The notes under the pieces are model-generated. The model was not told where the DNA came from and did no database searches. It saw only the letters and a program-made list of their open reading frames with translations. The translations under genes were made by a program, and so were the position numbers. 18,331 nt of DNA, taken from NCBI GenBank assembly GCA_900763685.1, contig CAAFLF010000015.1:1-18331 (forward strand), given 5' to 3'. Of this stretch, positions 7,548 to 14,775 are shown one piece after another; the stretch's first letter is position 1; every line of letters starts with the position of its first letter. This DNA comes from an uncultured Oscillospiraceae bacterium. Lineage in GTDB: Bacteria; Bacillota; Clostridia; Oscillospirales; Oscillospiraceae.

Positions 7548-8297
7548 TTACGCTCGTTTGCCGGGACGGCCCTTGGGTCCCCTGGCGGGGGCCTCGCCCT
7601 TCAGGGCGGCCACCTCCTCCGGCGTCAGGTCCCGCCAGGTACCGGCCCTCAGGCCGCCGAGGGTCAGGCAGTCCTCCCGGATGCGGCGCAGCCGGGGCAC
7701 CGCGAGGCCGCACTGGGCGCACATCCGGCGGATCTGGCGGTTCTTTCCCTGGTGGATGGTGATCTCCAGCAGGGCGCGGTCCCCCTCCCGCCGGAGGGTC
7801 CGGACCCTGGCCGGGGCGATGGGCTCCCCTTCCAGGTCCCGCATCGCCGCGAGACGCTCCACGGCGCCGTCGACATCCCCCTGGACCGTCACCTGATAGG
7901 TCTTGGAGACCCCATGGCTGGGATGGGTCAGGCGCTGGGCCAGGGCGCCGTCGTTGGTGAGGAGGAGCAGGCCCTCGGAATCCCGGTCCAGCCGCCCCAC
8001 GGGGTAGACCCGGACGCCGGCGTCCGCCACCAGGTCGGCCACGGTCTTCCGGCCCCGCTCATCCGAGAGGGTGGTGACATAGCCCCGGGGCTTGTGGAGC
8101 ATCAGGTAGCGAAAGCCCTCCGCCTTCGGGAGGGGCTTTCCGTCCACGGCGATGGCGTCCTTTTCCGGGTCCGCCTTGTCCCCCAGGGCGGCGGGGACGC
8201 CGTTCACCGTGACCCGGCCCGCCGTGAGCCAGGTCTCCGCCGTCCGCCGGGAGCAGAGCCCCGCTGCGGAGAGGATCTTTTGCAGCCGTTCCTCCAA
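7548..8297 (-). CDS. RsuA/RluB-family rRNA pseudouridine synthase
   Basis: This 249-residue enzyme converts a specific rRNA uridine to pseudouridine; 23S helix 69 is the E. coli RluE/F/B-type neighbourhood, and RluB targets U2605. It has an N-terminal S4 RNA-binding domain (residues 1 to about 60; ERLQKILSAAGLCSRRTAE) and a catalytic domain with GRLDRDSEGLLLLTNDG (D104 is the expected nucleophile). The signature GKNRQIRRMC lies at 184-193. The C-terminus is a short basic tail. I choose the TTG at 8297, since AAGGAAGGG lies about 9 bases upstream and S4 domains begin here. A longer frame from a TTG at 8333 would run into the D,D-carboxypeptidase gene. The start is 5 bases after that gene's stop. 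RluB is the likeliest subfamily for a Clostridia genome, but RsuA or RluF-like specificity cannot be excluded. Confidence 0.93.
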   Translation of the reverse strand: MEERLQKILSAAGLCSRRTAETWLTAGRVTVNGVPAALGDKADPEKDAIAVDGKPLPKAEGFRYLMLHKPRGYVTTLSDERGRKTVADLVADAGVRVYPVGRLDRDSEGLLLLTNDGALAQRLTHPSHGVSKTYQVTVQGDVDGAVERLAAMRDLEGEPIAPARVRTLRREGDRALLEITIHQGKNRQIRRMCAQCGLAVPRLRRIREDCLTLGGLRAGTWRDLTPEEVAALKGEAPARGPKGRPGKRA

Positions 8298-8302
8298 TGG
8301 TA

Positions 8303-9391
8303 TTACCCTTCCTTTTCCAGTATGTGGAGCCAATCCGCGGCGCTGGGCAGCCGGGGCGGCACGCTCCTGCCGCAGAGAAGCGGGACTCTTCCCACTTCCT
8401 TGCCCCGGCAGGTGATGACGGCCTCCCCCACCTCCGCCCCCAGGGGGGCGTCCGCCAGGGTATCCGGGAAGCTGGATCTCACCGTGACGGTCTCCTCCGC
8501 CGAGGTGGGCCAGCGGAAGCTCTCCCCCGCCCGGAGGGGGATATCCTGGCCCTCCGCCCGGGCGTAGCCCAGGATCTCGCCCCGGGCCACCACGGTCTTG
8601 GCGGGGTAGGCGGAGAAACCATAGTCAAAGAGAGCGGAGTGGTCCGCCCAGTCGTTGCCGTCCTGCAGCGTGACGGCGATGAGGCGCTGGCCGTCCCGCT
8701 CCGCGCAGGAGACCAGGGTCCGCCCGGCGGCGCGGGTATAGCCGGTCTTGAGGCCCACGCAGTCCGTTCGGTAGCTGAGGAGCTTATTGTGGTTCGTGAG
8801 GGTCCGGCCGCCGATGGTGACGCTCCGGGTGGAGGCGATGCGGAGCAGCGTGGGGTCCGCCGCCGCGGCCCGGCCCAGCTTCGCCATGTCGAGGGCGGTG
8901 GAGTAGTGGCCCTCGGCGTCCAGGCCGTTGGGGTTCGCGAAGGAGGAGTTGGTCATCCCCAGCTCCGCCGCCGTCTCGTTCATCAGGGCCACGAAATGGG
9001 GCACGTCCCCCGCCACCGCGTCCGCGATGGCCACGGCGGCGTCGTTGCCGGAGGAGAGCAGGAGGCCGTAGAGCAGGGTCTCCAGCGTCAGCTTCTCCCC
9101 CGCCTTCAGGTACATGGAGCTGCCCTCCACCCCGGCGGCGTCCCGGCCCACGGTACAGACCATGCTGAGGTCGGCGCGCCAGATGGCGACGAGGGCCGTC
9201 ATCAGCTTCGTGGTGGAGGCGATGCGCATCCGGGTGTCGGCGTTCTGGCTGTAGAGCACCCGGCTGCTGTCTGCGTCCATCAGGACGGCGGAGACGGCGG
9301 AAGTGCTGACAGCCGCTGCCTGACAAGGGAGAACACTTAACAGGATCAGAAGGCAGAGCAAGGGCGGAAAAAGGCGTTTTCGCCGTTTCAA
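8303..9391 (-). CDS. Serine-type D-Ala-D-Ala carboxypeptidase (S11, DacF-like)
   Basis: This 362-residue low-molecular-weight penicillin-binding protein trims the terminal D-Ala from peptidoglycan stem peptides outside the membrane. A signal peptide is evident: KRRKR, then a hydrophobic core to about residue 22, with likely cleavage after QAAA near 27. The three active-site motifs are present: STTK (59-62, catalytic S59), SGN (114-116) and KTG (215-217). A C-terminal PBP5-type domain follows from about 265. No clear amphipathic membrane anchor stands out, though the end (SAADWLHILEKEG) is mildly amphipathic. The start is TTG at 9391 with GGGGTG 7 bases ahead. It lies 42 bases after gerW, in an operon with sporulation genes, so a DacF-like role in spore cortex or general wall trimming fits. 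Confidence 0.95.
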   Translation of the reverse strand: MKRRKRLFPPLLCLLILLSVLPCQAAAVSTSAVSAVLMDADSSRVLYSQNADTRMRIASTTKLMTALVAIWRADLSMVCTVGRDAAGVEGSSMYLKAGEKLTLETLLYGLLLSSGNDAAVAIADAVAGDVPHFVALMNETAAELGMTNSSFANPNGLDAEGHYSTALDMAKLGRAAAADPTLLRIASTRSVTIGGRTLTNHNKLLSYRTDCVGLKTGYTRAAGRTLVSCAERDGQRLIAVTLQDGNDWADHSALFDYGFSAYPAKTVVARGEILGYARAEGQDIPLRAGESFRWPTSAEETVTVRSSFPDTLADAPLGAEVGEAVITCRGKEVGRVPLLCGRSVPPRLPSAADWLHILEKEG

Positions 9392-9433
9392 CTGATATCA
9401 CCCCGTTTCAAAAGGTGCTATCAGTATACCCCG

Positions 9434-9826
9434 TCAGATGGTCTCTGTCCCCTTCTTTTTGTCGAGATAATTTTCCACCCGGTCCATGACCTCAGGCACG
9501 AGGTCAATGACCCGGTCCACGGTGCTGATGGGAGGCACGGCCACGGGCATCACCCGGGTGACGCCGTCCTTGATGACCAGGAAGGCCACGGGATCGATCT
9601 TGACGCCGGCGCCGCTGCCGCCGCCGAAGCTCTGGCCGGTCTTGCCGTAGTCACCGCCGCCGCTGCCAAAGCCCACAGACACCCGGGAGATAGGGATGAG
9701 GGTGACGCCGTCCGCCGTGACGATGGGCTCGCCCACGATGCTCTTGGTGTCCACCATCTCGTGCACCTTCTCCATGGCGGTGCGCATCAGGTCGCTGAGG
9801 GGGGATTTCCGCTCCATCTGTTCCAT
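9434..9826 (-). CDS. GerW/YtfJ-family sporulation protein
   Basis: This 130-residue protein matches GerW (YtfJ), a small forespore protein that in Bacillus is needed for the cortex-lytic enzyme SleB to function at germination. Family features include the N-terminal helix (LSDLMRTAMEKVHEMVDTKSIVGEPI), the conserved TLIPISRVSVGFGSGGGDYG, a glycine-rich loop (about 51-75), and AFLVIKDGVTRVMPV. It has no signal peptide. The ATG at 9826 has AAAGGAC upstream. It follows a ytfI-like gene by 15 bases, the same order as ytfI-ytfJ in B. subtilis, which supports both assignments. Confidence 0.92.
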   Translation of the reverse strand: MEQMERKSPLSDLMRTAMEKVHEMVDTKSIVGEPIVTADGVTLIPISRVSVGFGSGGGDYGKTGQSFGGGSGAGVKIDPVAFLVIKDGVTRVMPVAVPPISTVDRVIDLVPEVMDRVENYLDKKKGTETI

Positions 9827-9841
9827 GAAAACCGTCCTTTC

Positions 9842-10516
9842 TTACGCTGCCGTTTCCGGCGGCTCCTCCGCCCTGGCGGGCGGGGTCTTTTCCTTGGTAT
9901 CGTCTTCCCGGTGGCGCCTACGGTAGTGGAGGAACCACTTGAGGGCCGGGATCAGCAGGGCAAAGCCCATGGCGAAGAGGGTGCCGAGGCGCAGCGTCAC
10001 CGCCGCCTCGCCGAAGAATTTCGTCTCTTCCGCATCAAAATCCACATCCGTATGGATACGGGGGTCCGGGATACGCGTCCACCGCTCCAGCTGGGGCATC
10101 CCGGCCCAGATGGCCGCCTGGAGGTAGCCGAACTTCTCCGCCGCGTCCGCCGGGTCGTTCTTCCCGGCCAGGATCAGGGAGACGCGGAGCGGGTCGATCC
10201 GGATGCCCCGGCCCAGCTTGCGGAGGACACGCTTCAAGGCCGGGAGCAGGCGCTGGATGGCCTCCCGGATGTCCTCCTTCCCGGGTTTCGGGAGGGGCTG
10301 GCGGTCCTTCTTGGGTTTTTCCGCCTTCTCCTGGGGGGGCTTCTCCTTCTGGGGCTTGGGTTTCTTCTCCCTCTTGGGGACAAGCTGGAGCCGTACCGGG
10401 CCCAGGATGGCCGTGACGTGGGTCTCTGTCCCCCAGGAGGCCCGGACTCCCAGGCGAAGAAGGCAAAGGAGCAGGATCAGGAGGGCCAGCACGGCCAGAA
10501 TCTTCAGAAACAGCAT
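9842..10516 (-). CDS. YtfI-like DUF2953 membrane protein
   Basis: This 224-residue protein has an N-terminal membrane helix (about residues 3-22) and a Lys/Pro/Glu-rich low-complexity linker (about 49-80). A DUF2953-type core follows with LILAGKNDPADAAEKFGYLQAAIWAGMP (115-140 region), then a second hydrophobic stretch near 178-197 and a charged tail. The pairing with gerW/ytfJ is the main reason for calling it YtfI-like; function is unknown. The ATG at 10516 has AAGGGAGGAG 4 bases ahead. The gap to scpB is 39 bases with no terminator. Confidence 0.8.
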   Translation of the reverse strand: MLFLKILAVLALLILLLCLLRLGVRASWGTETHVTAILGPVRLQLVPKREKKPKPQKEKPPQEKAEKPKKDRQPLPKPGKEDIREAIQRLLPALKRVLRKLGRGIRIDPLRVSLILAGKNDPADAAEKFGYLQAAIWAGMPQLERWTRIPDPRIHTDVDFDAEETKFFGEAAVTLRLGTLFAMGFALLIPALKWFLHYRRRHREDDTKEKTPPARAEEPPETAA

Positions 10517-10555
10517 GGCGCTCCTCCCTTCCTGAAATCACGGGTCACACGGGGG

Positions 10556-11182
10556 TCAGTCTTCCGTCTCCGCCTCCGGCGGGTCGCTGGGCAGGGGTTC
10601 CGTCCGGAGGTTCTCCGGGTCGATGAGGGCGCCGTCCTCCCCCAGGCGGAGCTGGCCTTCCTCGGCCAGGTCCGGCATCTCGGGGAGGTCGTCCAGGCTG
10701 GTGAGGTGGAAGGCCCGGAGGAACTTCTTCGTGGTGCGGTAGAGGTGGGGCCGGCCCGGCACCTGCAGGCGGCCGGCCTCCTCGATGAGGCCACGGTTCA
10801 GGAGGAGGCCCACGGTATAGGCGCTGTCCACGCCCCGGATCTGGTCCACATAGGCCCGGGTGGTGGGCTGGTAGTAGGCGATGATGGTGAGGACCTCCAG
10901 CGCCGGCTGGGAGAGCTTTGCGGGCTTGCGGATCTCAAAGGCCTTGCGGATGACGTCCGCGTAGTCCGGAGAGGAGCAGAGCTGCCAGCTATCCTCCATC
11001 CGGAGGAGGCGGATGCCCCGGCGCTCGTAGGCGTAGTAATCCATGAGCTTCTGCAGGATGCGCTCCGCCGTGGGGCGGTCCAGGTCCAGGGCGGTGCAGA
11101 TCCGGTCGATCCGCACCGGCTCGCCGGAGGCGAAGAGGATGCCCTCCATGGCGGATTCCAGTTCCTTCATGTCAAGATCCAT
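10556..11182 (-). CDS. scpB: Segregation and condensation protein B
   Basis: This 208-residue ScpB is the paired winged-helix (kite) partner of the SMC-ScpA complex that compacts and segregates the chromosome. The N-terminal winged helix covers about residues 5-80 (ESAMEGILFASGEPV). The second covers about 90-160, with the family hallmark LSQPALEVLTIIAYYQPTTRAYVDQIRGV and GLIEEAGRLQVPGRPHLYRTT. An acidic tail closes the protein. The ATG at 11182 has AGGAG 8 bases ahead, 12 bases after the scpA stop, so the two are made together. Confidence 0.97.
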   Translation of the reverse strand: MDLDMKELESAMEGILFASGEPVRIDRICTALDLDRPTAERILQKLMDYYAYERRGIRLLRMEDSWQLCSSPDYADVIRKAFEIRKPAKLSQPALEVLTIIAYYQPTTRAYVDQIRGVDSAYTVGLLLNRGLIEEAGRLQVPGRPHLYRTTKKFLRAFHLTSLDDLPEMPDLAEEGQLRLGEDGALIDPENLRTEPLPSDPPEAETED

Positions 11183-11194
11183 GGGGTCTTCTCC

Positions 11195-11977
11195 TTAAAA
11201 TGAGATGTCGTCCGGCAGGTCCCGGAGCTGCTTGACGGTGCAGTCCTGCTGGGAACCGGCGAGACGGATGACGGACGCCTTGCAGAGCTCCAGCACCGCG
11301 AGGAAGGTGGCCACCACCTCGCTGCGGCTGCGGCTGCCCCGGAAGAGCTGCAGAAAGCGCAGCATCCCCCCCTGCTTCAGGTGGCGGAGGATGTCCCGGG
11401 CCTTGGTCTCCACCGGGTAGGGTTCCCGCTGGACGATCTGGGCGAAGGCCGCCTTGGGGGGCGGCATCTTCCGCTCCGCCCGGTTCTGGATCTCCGCCAG
11501 GGCCAGGACCAGGTCGGCGGGCTGGTGGCGGTACTCGTAGATCTTGCCCCGCTCCATGGGCTCCGGGCCCCGGGTCTCGATGCGGCGGCCGAACTCCTCC
11601 ATGGGTTCCAGGCGCTTGGCGGCCTGGCGGATCTTGGCGTAGCTCTCGTGGCGGCGGCGCTCCTCCAGGGACTGGATCAGGGCGTCCATCTCGGTCTTGG
11701 CCTCCTCATCCTCCAGGGAGAGGAGCATCCGGGTCTTGAGGTAGACCAGGTGGGAAGCCATGGTGACGAACTCGCTGGCGACCTCCAGGTCCATCTGCCG
11801 ACGCTGCTGCAGCCAGGTCACATACTGGTCGCAGATCAGGGCCACGGAGATGTCCTGGATCTCCATCTTATTCTTGCTGAGAAGGAAGAGGATCAGGTCC
11901 AGGGGACCCTCGAAGTCCCGCATCTCCTCCGTCCGGGTGCGGACCACCTTTTCCAGTTTATAGACAGGGTTCTCCAA
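11195..11977 (-). CDS. scpA: Segregation and condensation protein A
   Basis: This 260-residue ScpA is the kleisin that bridges the SMC heads. The N-terminal SMC-binding part carries DFEGPLDLILFLLSKNKMEIQDISVALICDQY, then LEVASEFVTMASHLVYLKTRMLL. A variable charged middle follows, and the C-terminal winged helix (about 195-260) has VVATFLAVLELCKASVIRL. The start is taken as TTG at 11977 with AGGTG about 7 bases ahead; an ATG at residue 19 (MRDFEGPL) would give a shorter N-terminus closer to many homologues. It lies 11 bases after the M50 protease gene. Confidence 0.96.
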   Translation of the reverse strand: MENPVYKLEKVVRTRTEEMRDFEGPLDLILFLLSKNKMEIQDISVALICDQYVTWLQQRRQMDLEVASEFVTMASHLVYLKTRMLLSLEDEEAKTEMDALIQSLEERRRHESYAKIRQAAKRLEPMEEFGRRIETRGPEPMERGKIYEYRHQPADLVLALAEIQNRAERKMPPPKAAFAQIVQREPYPVETKARDILRHLKQGGMLRFLQLFRGSRSRSEVVATFLAVLELCKASVIRLAGSQQDCTVKQLRDLPDDISF

Positions 11978-11988
11978 ATGGCTTCACC

Positions 11989-12642
11989 TCAGTAGATCAG
12001 GTTGACGAAGAGATTCCAGACCCAGTTGATGACGGCGCTGATGACGCCGCCGCCCACGCCCCGGAAGGAGAGGAAAATGAGCAGCAGCATGCCGTAGCGC
12101 TCGTAACGCATCAGCTGGAAGTAGGCGTGGTCCGGCAGGAAGGCCGCCAGGACCTTGGAGCCGTCCAGCGGCGGGATGGGGACCAGGTTAAAGACGCCCA
12201 GGCCGATGGAGAGGCCGGCGGTATCCAGCAGGAAGCCGAAGAGCAGGTTCCAGAGGTCGGAATAGGGGGCGAAATCGTAGATAAGGCGGCTGAAAAGCAG
12301 CAGGAGCAGCGCCAGCAGCAGGTTGGAGACCGGGCCCGCCAGGGCGGTGAGGGCCATGCCCTGCTTGGGCTTTCGGAAATAGCGGGGGTCCACCGGCACG
12401 GGCTTGGCCCAGCCGAAGCCGCAGAAGAACATCATGCAAAGGCCGATCCAGTCGATGTGCCGCAGGGGGTTCAGGCTCAGGCGGCGCATGGATTTCGCCG
12501 TGGGGTCCCCCAGGGCGTAGGCGGCGAGGCCGTGGCAGGTCTCGTGGATGGTGAGGCAGAGGAAGACGCCCACAAGGCGGGTGGCGGCGTCCGTCAGGTC
12601 GCTGATGTTCAGCGCCTGAAAGAGGTCTCTGAGATAGCTCAT
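11989..12642 (-). CDS. Site-2 protease family (M50) membrane metalloprotease
   Basis: This 217-residue membrane zinc protease belongs to the short M50/SpoIVFB-like group common in Firmicutes. The zinc motif HETCH is at residues 33-37 inside the first membrane segment. The third zinc ligand region NLVPIPPLDG is at 152-161 (D160). Five to six hydrophobic segments are visible. No PDZ or CBS domain is present, so its substrate and trigger are unknown. I start at the ATG at 12642 because GGGAGG lies 7 bases ahead; the frame remains open upstream to 12702 but would begin at the predicted transcription start. It heads the operon with scpA and scpB, a common Clostridia arrangement. Confidence 0.92.
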   Translation of the reverse strand: MSYLRDLFQALNISDLTDAATRLVGVFLCLTIHETCHGLAAYALGDPTAKSMRRLSLNPLRHIDWIGLCMMFFCGFGWAKPVPVDPRYFRKPKQGMALTALAGPVSNLLLALLLLLFSRLIYDFAPYSDLWNLLFGFLLDTAGLSIGLGVFNLVPIPPLDGSKVLAAFLPDHAYFQLMRYERYGMLLLIFLSFRGVGGGVISAVINWVWNLFVNLIY

Positions 12643-12711
12643 GGGTGGTCCTCCCTTCCCAGCCCGGAGCTTCCCAGGCTGATAATTCCCCAATTGTAAC
12701 AAGTATCATAC

Positions 12712-12740
12712 AGTATAGCACTTTTTTCCCTCCGGCACAA
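12712..12740 (-). promoter_or_regulatory. Promoter of the M50-scpAB-ytfIJ-dac-rluB operon
   Basis: TATACT (12712-12717) with TG one base upstream makes an extended -10 element. TTGTGC (12735-12740) lies 17 bases further up and matches the -35 at only three positions. The predicted start is near 12705, giving a leader of about 60 bases. It sits between the tsf terminator and the M50 gene, as expected. Confidence 0.6.
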
Positions 12741-12773
12741 GAGAAAATGCCGCGGCGGCCCCGGCCGGGACGG

Positions 12774-12806
12774 AAAAAGCGCCCCGGGGCGGCTGCCCCG
12801 GGGCGC
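12774..12806 (-). terminator. Terminator of rpsB-tsf
   Basis: A perfect 12-bp stem of only G and C (12779-12790 with 12795-12806) has a 4-base loop and is followed on the minus strand by TTTTT (12774-12778). This strong intrinsic terminator lies about 30 bases past the tsf stop. On the plus strand TTTA follows, so it may act weakly both ways. Confidence 0.9.
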
Positions 12807-12838
12807 TTTACTATTCAGTCAGAAATTCCCGGCGGGAA

Positions 12839-13756
12839 TCACTTCACCATCTTGGCGATCTCCTCGGCGAAGTTCTCCTGCTTCTTCTCAATGCCCTCGC
12901 CCTTCTCGAAGCGGACGGCATTGACGAAGGTGACCTTGCCGCCCAGCTTCTTGGCGGCGTCGGCGATATAGTCCTCCACGGTGCCGGTGAAGATGTCGCC
13001 GCGGACGAACTCCTGCTGCAGCAGGCAGTTCTCGGAGTAGAACTTGTTGAGCTTACCGGCGGCGATCTTCTCCTTGACGGCGTCGGGCTTGTTGGCCATC
13101 TTGGGATCGTTGGCCATCTGAGCCACCAGGATCTTCTTCTCCTCGTCCAGGACATCCTGGGTGACGCTGCTCTTATCCCAGAAACGGGGATTCAGGGCGG
13201 CGATCTGCATGGCGACGTCCTTGCCGATGGCGGTGGCGTCGATGCCGCCATCCACGGTCAGGTTCACGAGAACGCCGATCTTGCCGCCGGCGTGGATATA
13301 GGGAACGGTGAAGCCCTCGGTGAAGAAGGCGAAGCGGCGGACCTTGATGTTCTCGCCGATGACGAGGACCATCTCCTGGGTCTGCTGGGTGACGGTGAGC
13401 TCGGTGCCCAGGTACTTGCACTCCAGCAGCTCCTCGAGGGTGGCGGGCTTGTTGGCGGCCACGGTGGCGGCAACGCCCTTGACGAAGTCCACGAACTTCT
13501 CGTTCTTGCCCACGAAGTCGGTCTCGGCGTTGACCTCGACGACGACGCCCACACCGTCGATGACGGCGGCGTAAGCCATGCCCTCGGCGGCGATGCGGCC
13601 GGCCTTCTTGGCGGAAGCGGCCAGGCCCTTCTCCCGCAGGAACTCCACGGCCTTGTCCATGTCGCCGTCAGAGGCGGCCAGGGCCTTCTTGCAGTCCATC
13701 ATGCCCACGCCGGTCATCTCGCGCAGGGTCTTCACATCGGCAGCAGTAAATGCCAT
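12839..13756 (-). CDS. tsf: Translation elongation factor Ts
   Basis: This 305-residue EF-Ts is the nucleotide exchange factor that recharges EF-Tu with GTP. The N-terminal UBA-like domain has LREMTGVGMMDCKKAL (11-26), and the core has the conserved ETDFVGKNEKF (78-88). The ATG at 13756 is preceded by AGGAGG with a 9-base spacer; a TTG eight codons upstream would read through that site. It lies 68 bases after rpsB. The usual next genes pyrH and frr do not follow here; a terminator does. Confidence 0.97.
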   Translation of the reverse strand: MAFTAADVKTLREMTGVGMMDCKKALAASDGDMDKAVEFLREKGLAASAKKAGRIAAEGMAYAAVIDGVGVVVEVNAETDFVGKNEKFVDFVKGVAATVAANKPATLEELLECKYLGTELTVTQQTQEMVLVIGENIKVRRFAFFTEGFTVPYIHAGGKIGVLVNLTVDGGIDATAIGKDVAMQIAALNPRFWDKSSVTQDVLDEEKKILVAQMANDPKMANKPDAVKEKIAAGKLNKFYSENCLLQQEFVRGDIFTGTVEDYIADAAKKLGGKVTFVNAVRFEKGEGIEKKQENFAEEIAKMVK

Positions 13757-13784
13757 TTTCAATATCCTCCTATATTTCAAGTAT

Positions 13785-13809
13785 CGGGAGGGGCCTTCCG
13801 CCCCTCCCG
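13785..13809 (-). other. Hairpin between rpsB and tsf
   Basis: A perfect 9-bp stem (CGGGAGGGG at 13785-13793 with its complement at 13801-13809) lies in the rpsB-tsf gap without a following T-run. It could be a weak attenuator or an mRNA end stabiliser that sets the S2:EF-Ts ratio. This role is inferred. Confidence 0.6.
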
Positions 13810-13824
13810 GCAGGCGCTTGGAAA

Positions 13825-14556
13825 TTACTCGGCGGACTCGTCCTTGGCGGCGTCCTCCATCTGCTCGCCCTGCTTGCCTTCCAGCACGGCGTTGGCCATG
13901 ATGGAGGAGATCAGCTTGATGGCGCGGATGGCGTCGTCGTTGCCGGGGATGACGTAGTCGATCTCATCGGGATCGCAGTTGGTGTCGGCGATGGCGACCA
14001 CGGGGATGCCCAGCTTGTGGGCCTCGGCGATGGCGTTGCGCTCCTTGCGGGTGTCCACGATGAAGAGGGCGCCGGGGAGGGTCTTCATGTCCTTGACGCC
14101 GCCCAGGTACTTCTCCAGCTTCTCGATCTCGCCCAGGTGCTTCATGACTTCCTTCTTGGGGAGCATATCGAAGGTGCCGTCGGTCTGCATGGTCTTGAGC
14201 TGGTTGAGACGGTCCACGCGGGTGCGCATGGTCTTGAAGTTGGTCATCATGCCGCCCAGCCAACGGGCGTTGACATAGTACTGGCCGCAGCGCAGAGCCT
14301 CGTCCCGGATGGCGTCCTGGGCCTGCTTCTTGGTGCCGACGAAGAGCAGGGACTTGCCGCTGGCGGAGAGCTCACGGACGAAGCTGTAGGCCTCTTCCAG
14401 CTTGCGGACGGTCTTCTGCAGGTCAACGATATAGATGCCGTTGCGCTCGGTGTAGATATAGGGAGCCATCTTGGGGTTCCACCGGCGGGTCTGGTGACCG
14501 AAGTGGACGCCCGCCTCCAGCAGGGCCTTCATGGAAACGACGTTGGAATTTGCCAT
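13825..14556 (-). CDS. rpsB: Small ribosomal subunit protein S2
   Basis: This 243-residue S2 protein of the 30S subunit has the N-terminal signature [20 protein letters not shown] (9-28) and the second signature region [26 protein letters not shown] (about 185-211). An acidic tail follows. The ATG at 14556 is preceded by AGGAGGAA with about a 10-base spacer. The frame is open further upstream, but that part overlaps the leader and promoter. It is co-transcribed with tsf, the standard pairing. Confidence 0.97.
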   Translation of the reverse strand: MANSNVVSMKALLEAGVHFGHQTRRWNPKMAPYIYTERNGIYIVDLQKTVRKLEEAYSFVRELSASGKSLLFVGTKKQAQDAIRDEALRCGQYYVNARWLGGMMTNFKTMRTRVDRLNQLKTMQTDGTFDMLPKKEVMKHLGEIEKLEKYLGGVKDMKTLPGALFIVDTRKERNAIAEAHKLGIPVVAIADTNCDPDEIDYVIPGNDDAIRAIKLISSIMANAVLEGKQGEQMEDAAKDESAE

Positions 14557-14671
14557 TTTTCTTGTTCCTCCTAGTAAATTTAGTTCTGCCTCTGACTGCC
14601 TCCTCCCCCCTGCCAACCCATCGCCAGACGGTTTTGGGCACAGACAAAGAGTCCGCAGCCATGCGGAATGC
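14557..14671 (-). promoter_or_regulatory. Leader of rpsB-tsf
   Basis: About 115 bases separate the predicted start from the rpsB ATG. They contain a 6-bp hairpin with a 4-base loop (TCCGCA at 14652-14657, TGCGGA at 14662-14667) close to the 5' end, and a purine-rich stretch before the ribosome site. Ribosomal-protein leaders often mediate feedback by the protein product; I cannot match this one to a known S2 leader motif. Confidence 0.4.
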
Positions 14672-14677
14672 TGTGAT

Positions 14678-14706
14678 ATGATAGCATAAGACGGCGGAAA
14701 AGGCAA
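14678..14706 (-). promoter_or_regulatory. Promoter of rpsB-tsf
   Basis: TTGCCT (14701-14706) and TATCAT (14678-14683) are 17 bases apart, and TG one base before the -10 gives an extended element. The region is AT-rich compared with its surroundings. A strong housekeeping promoter is expected here. Confidence 0.75.
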
Positions 14707-14775
14707 GGGCTTTTTGAGAAATTTTTACGGGTTTTCCGGCTTTTCCGCGCCTTTTGGAGGGGGATCCTTCCGCCC

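Noticed and set aside
6298..7896. Plus-strand open frame of 532 codons
   Set aside because: It runs antisense across the flavoprotein, regulator and rluB genes and through a promoter and terminator. No domain is recognisable.
14557..14706. Fifty-residue N-terminal extension of S2
   Set aside because: It overlaps the promoter and leader; the ATG at 14556 has a proper ribosome site and gives the normal S2 N-terminus.
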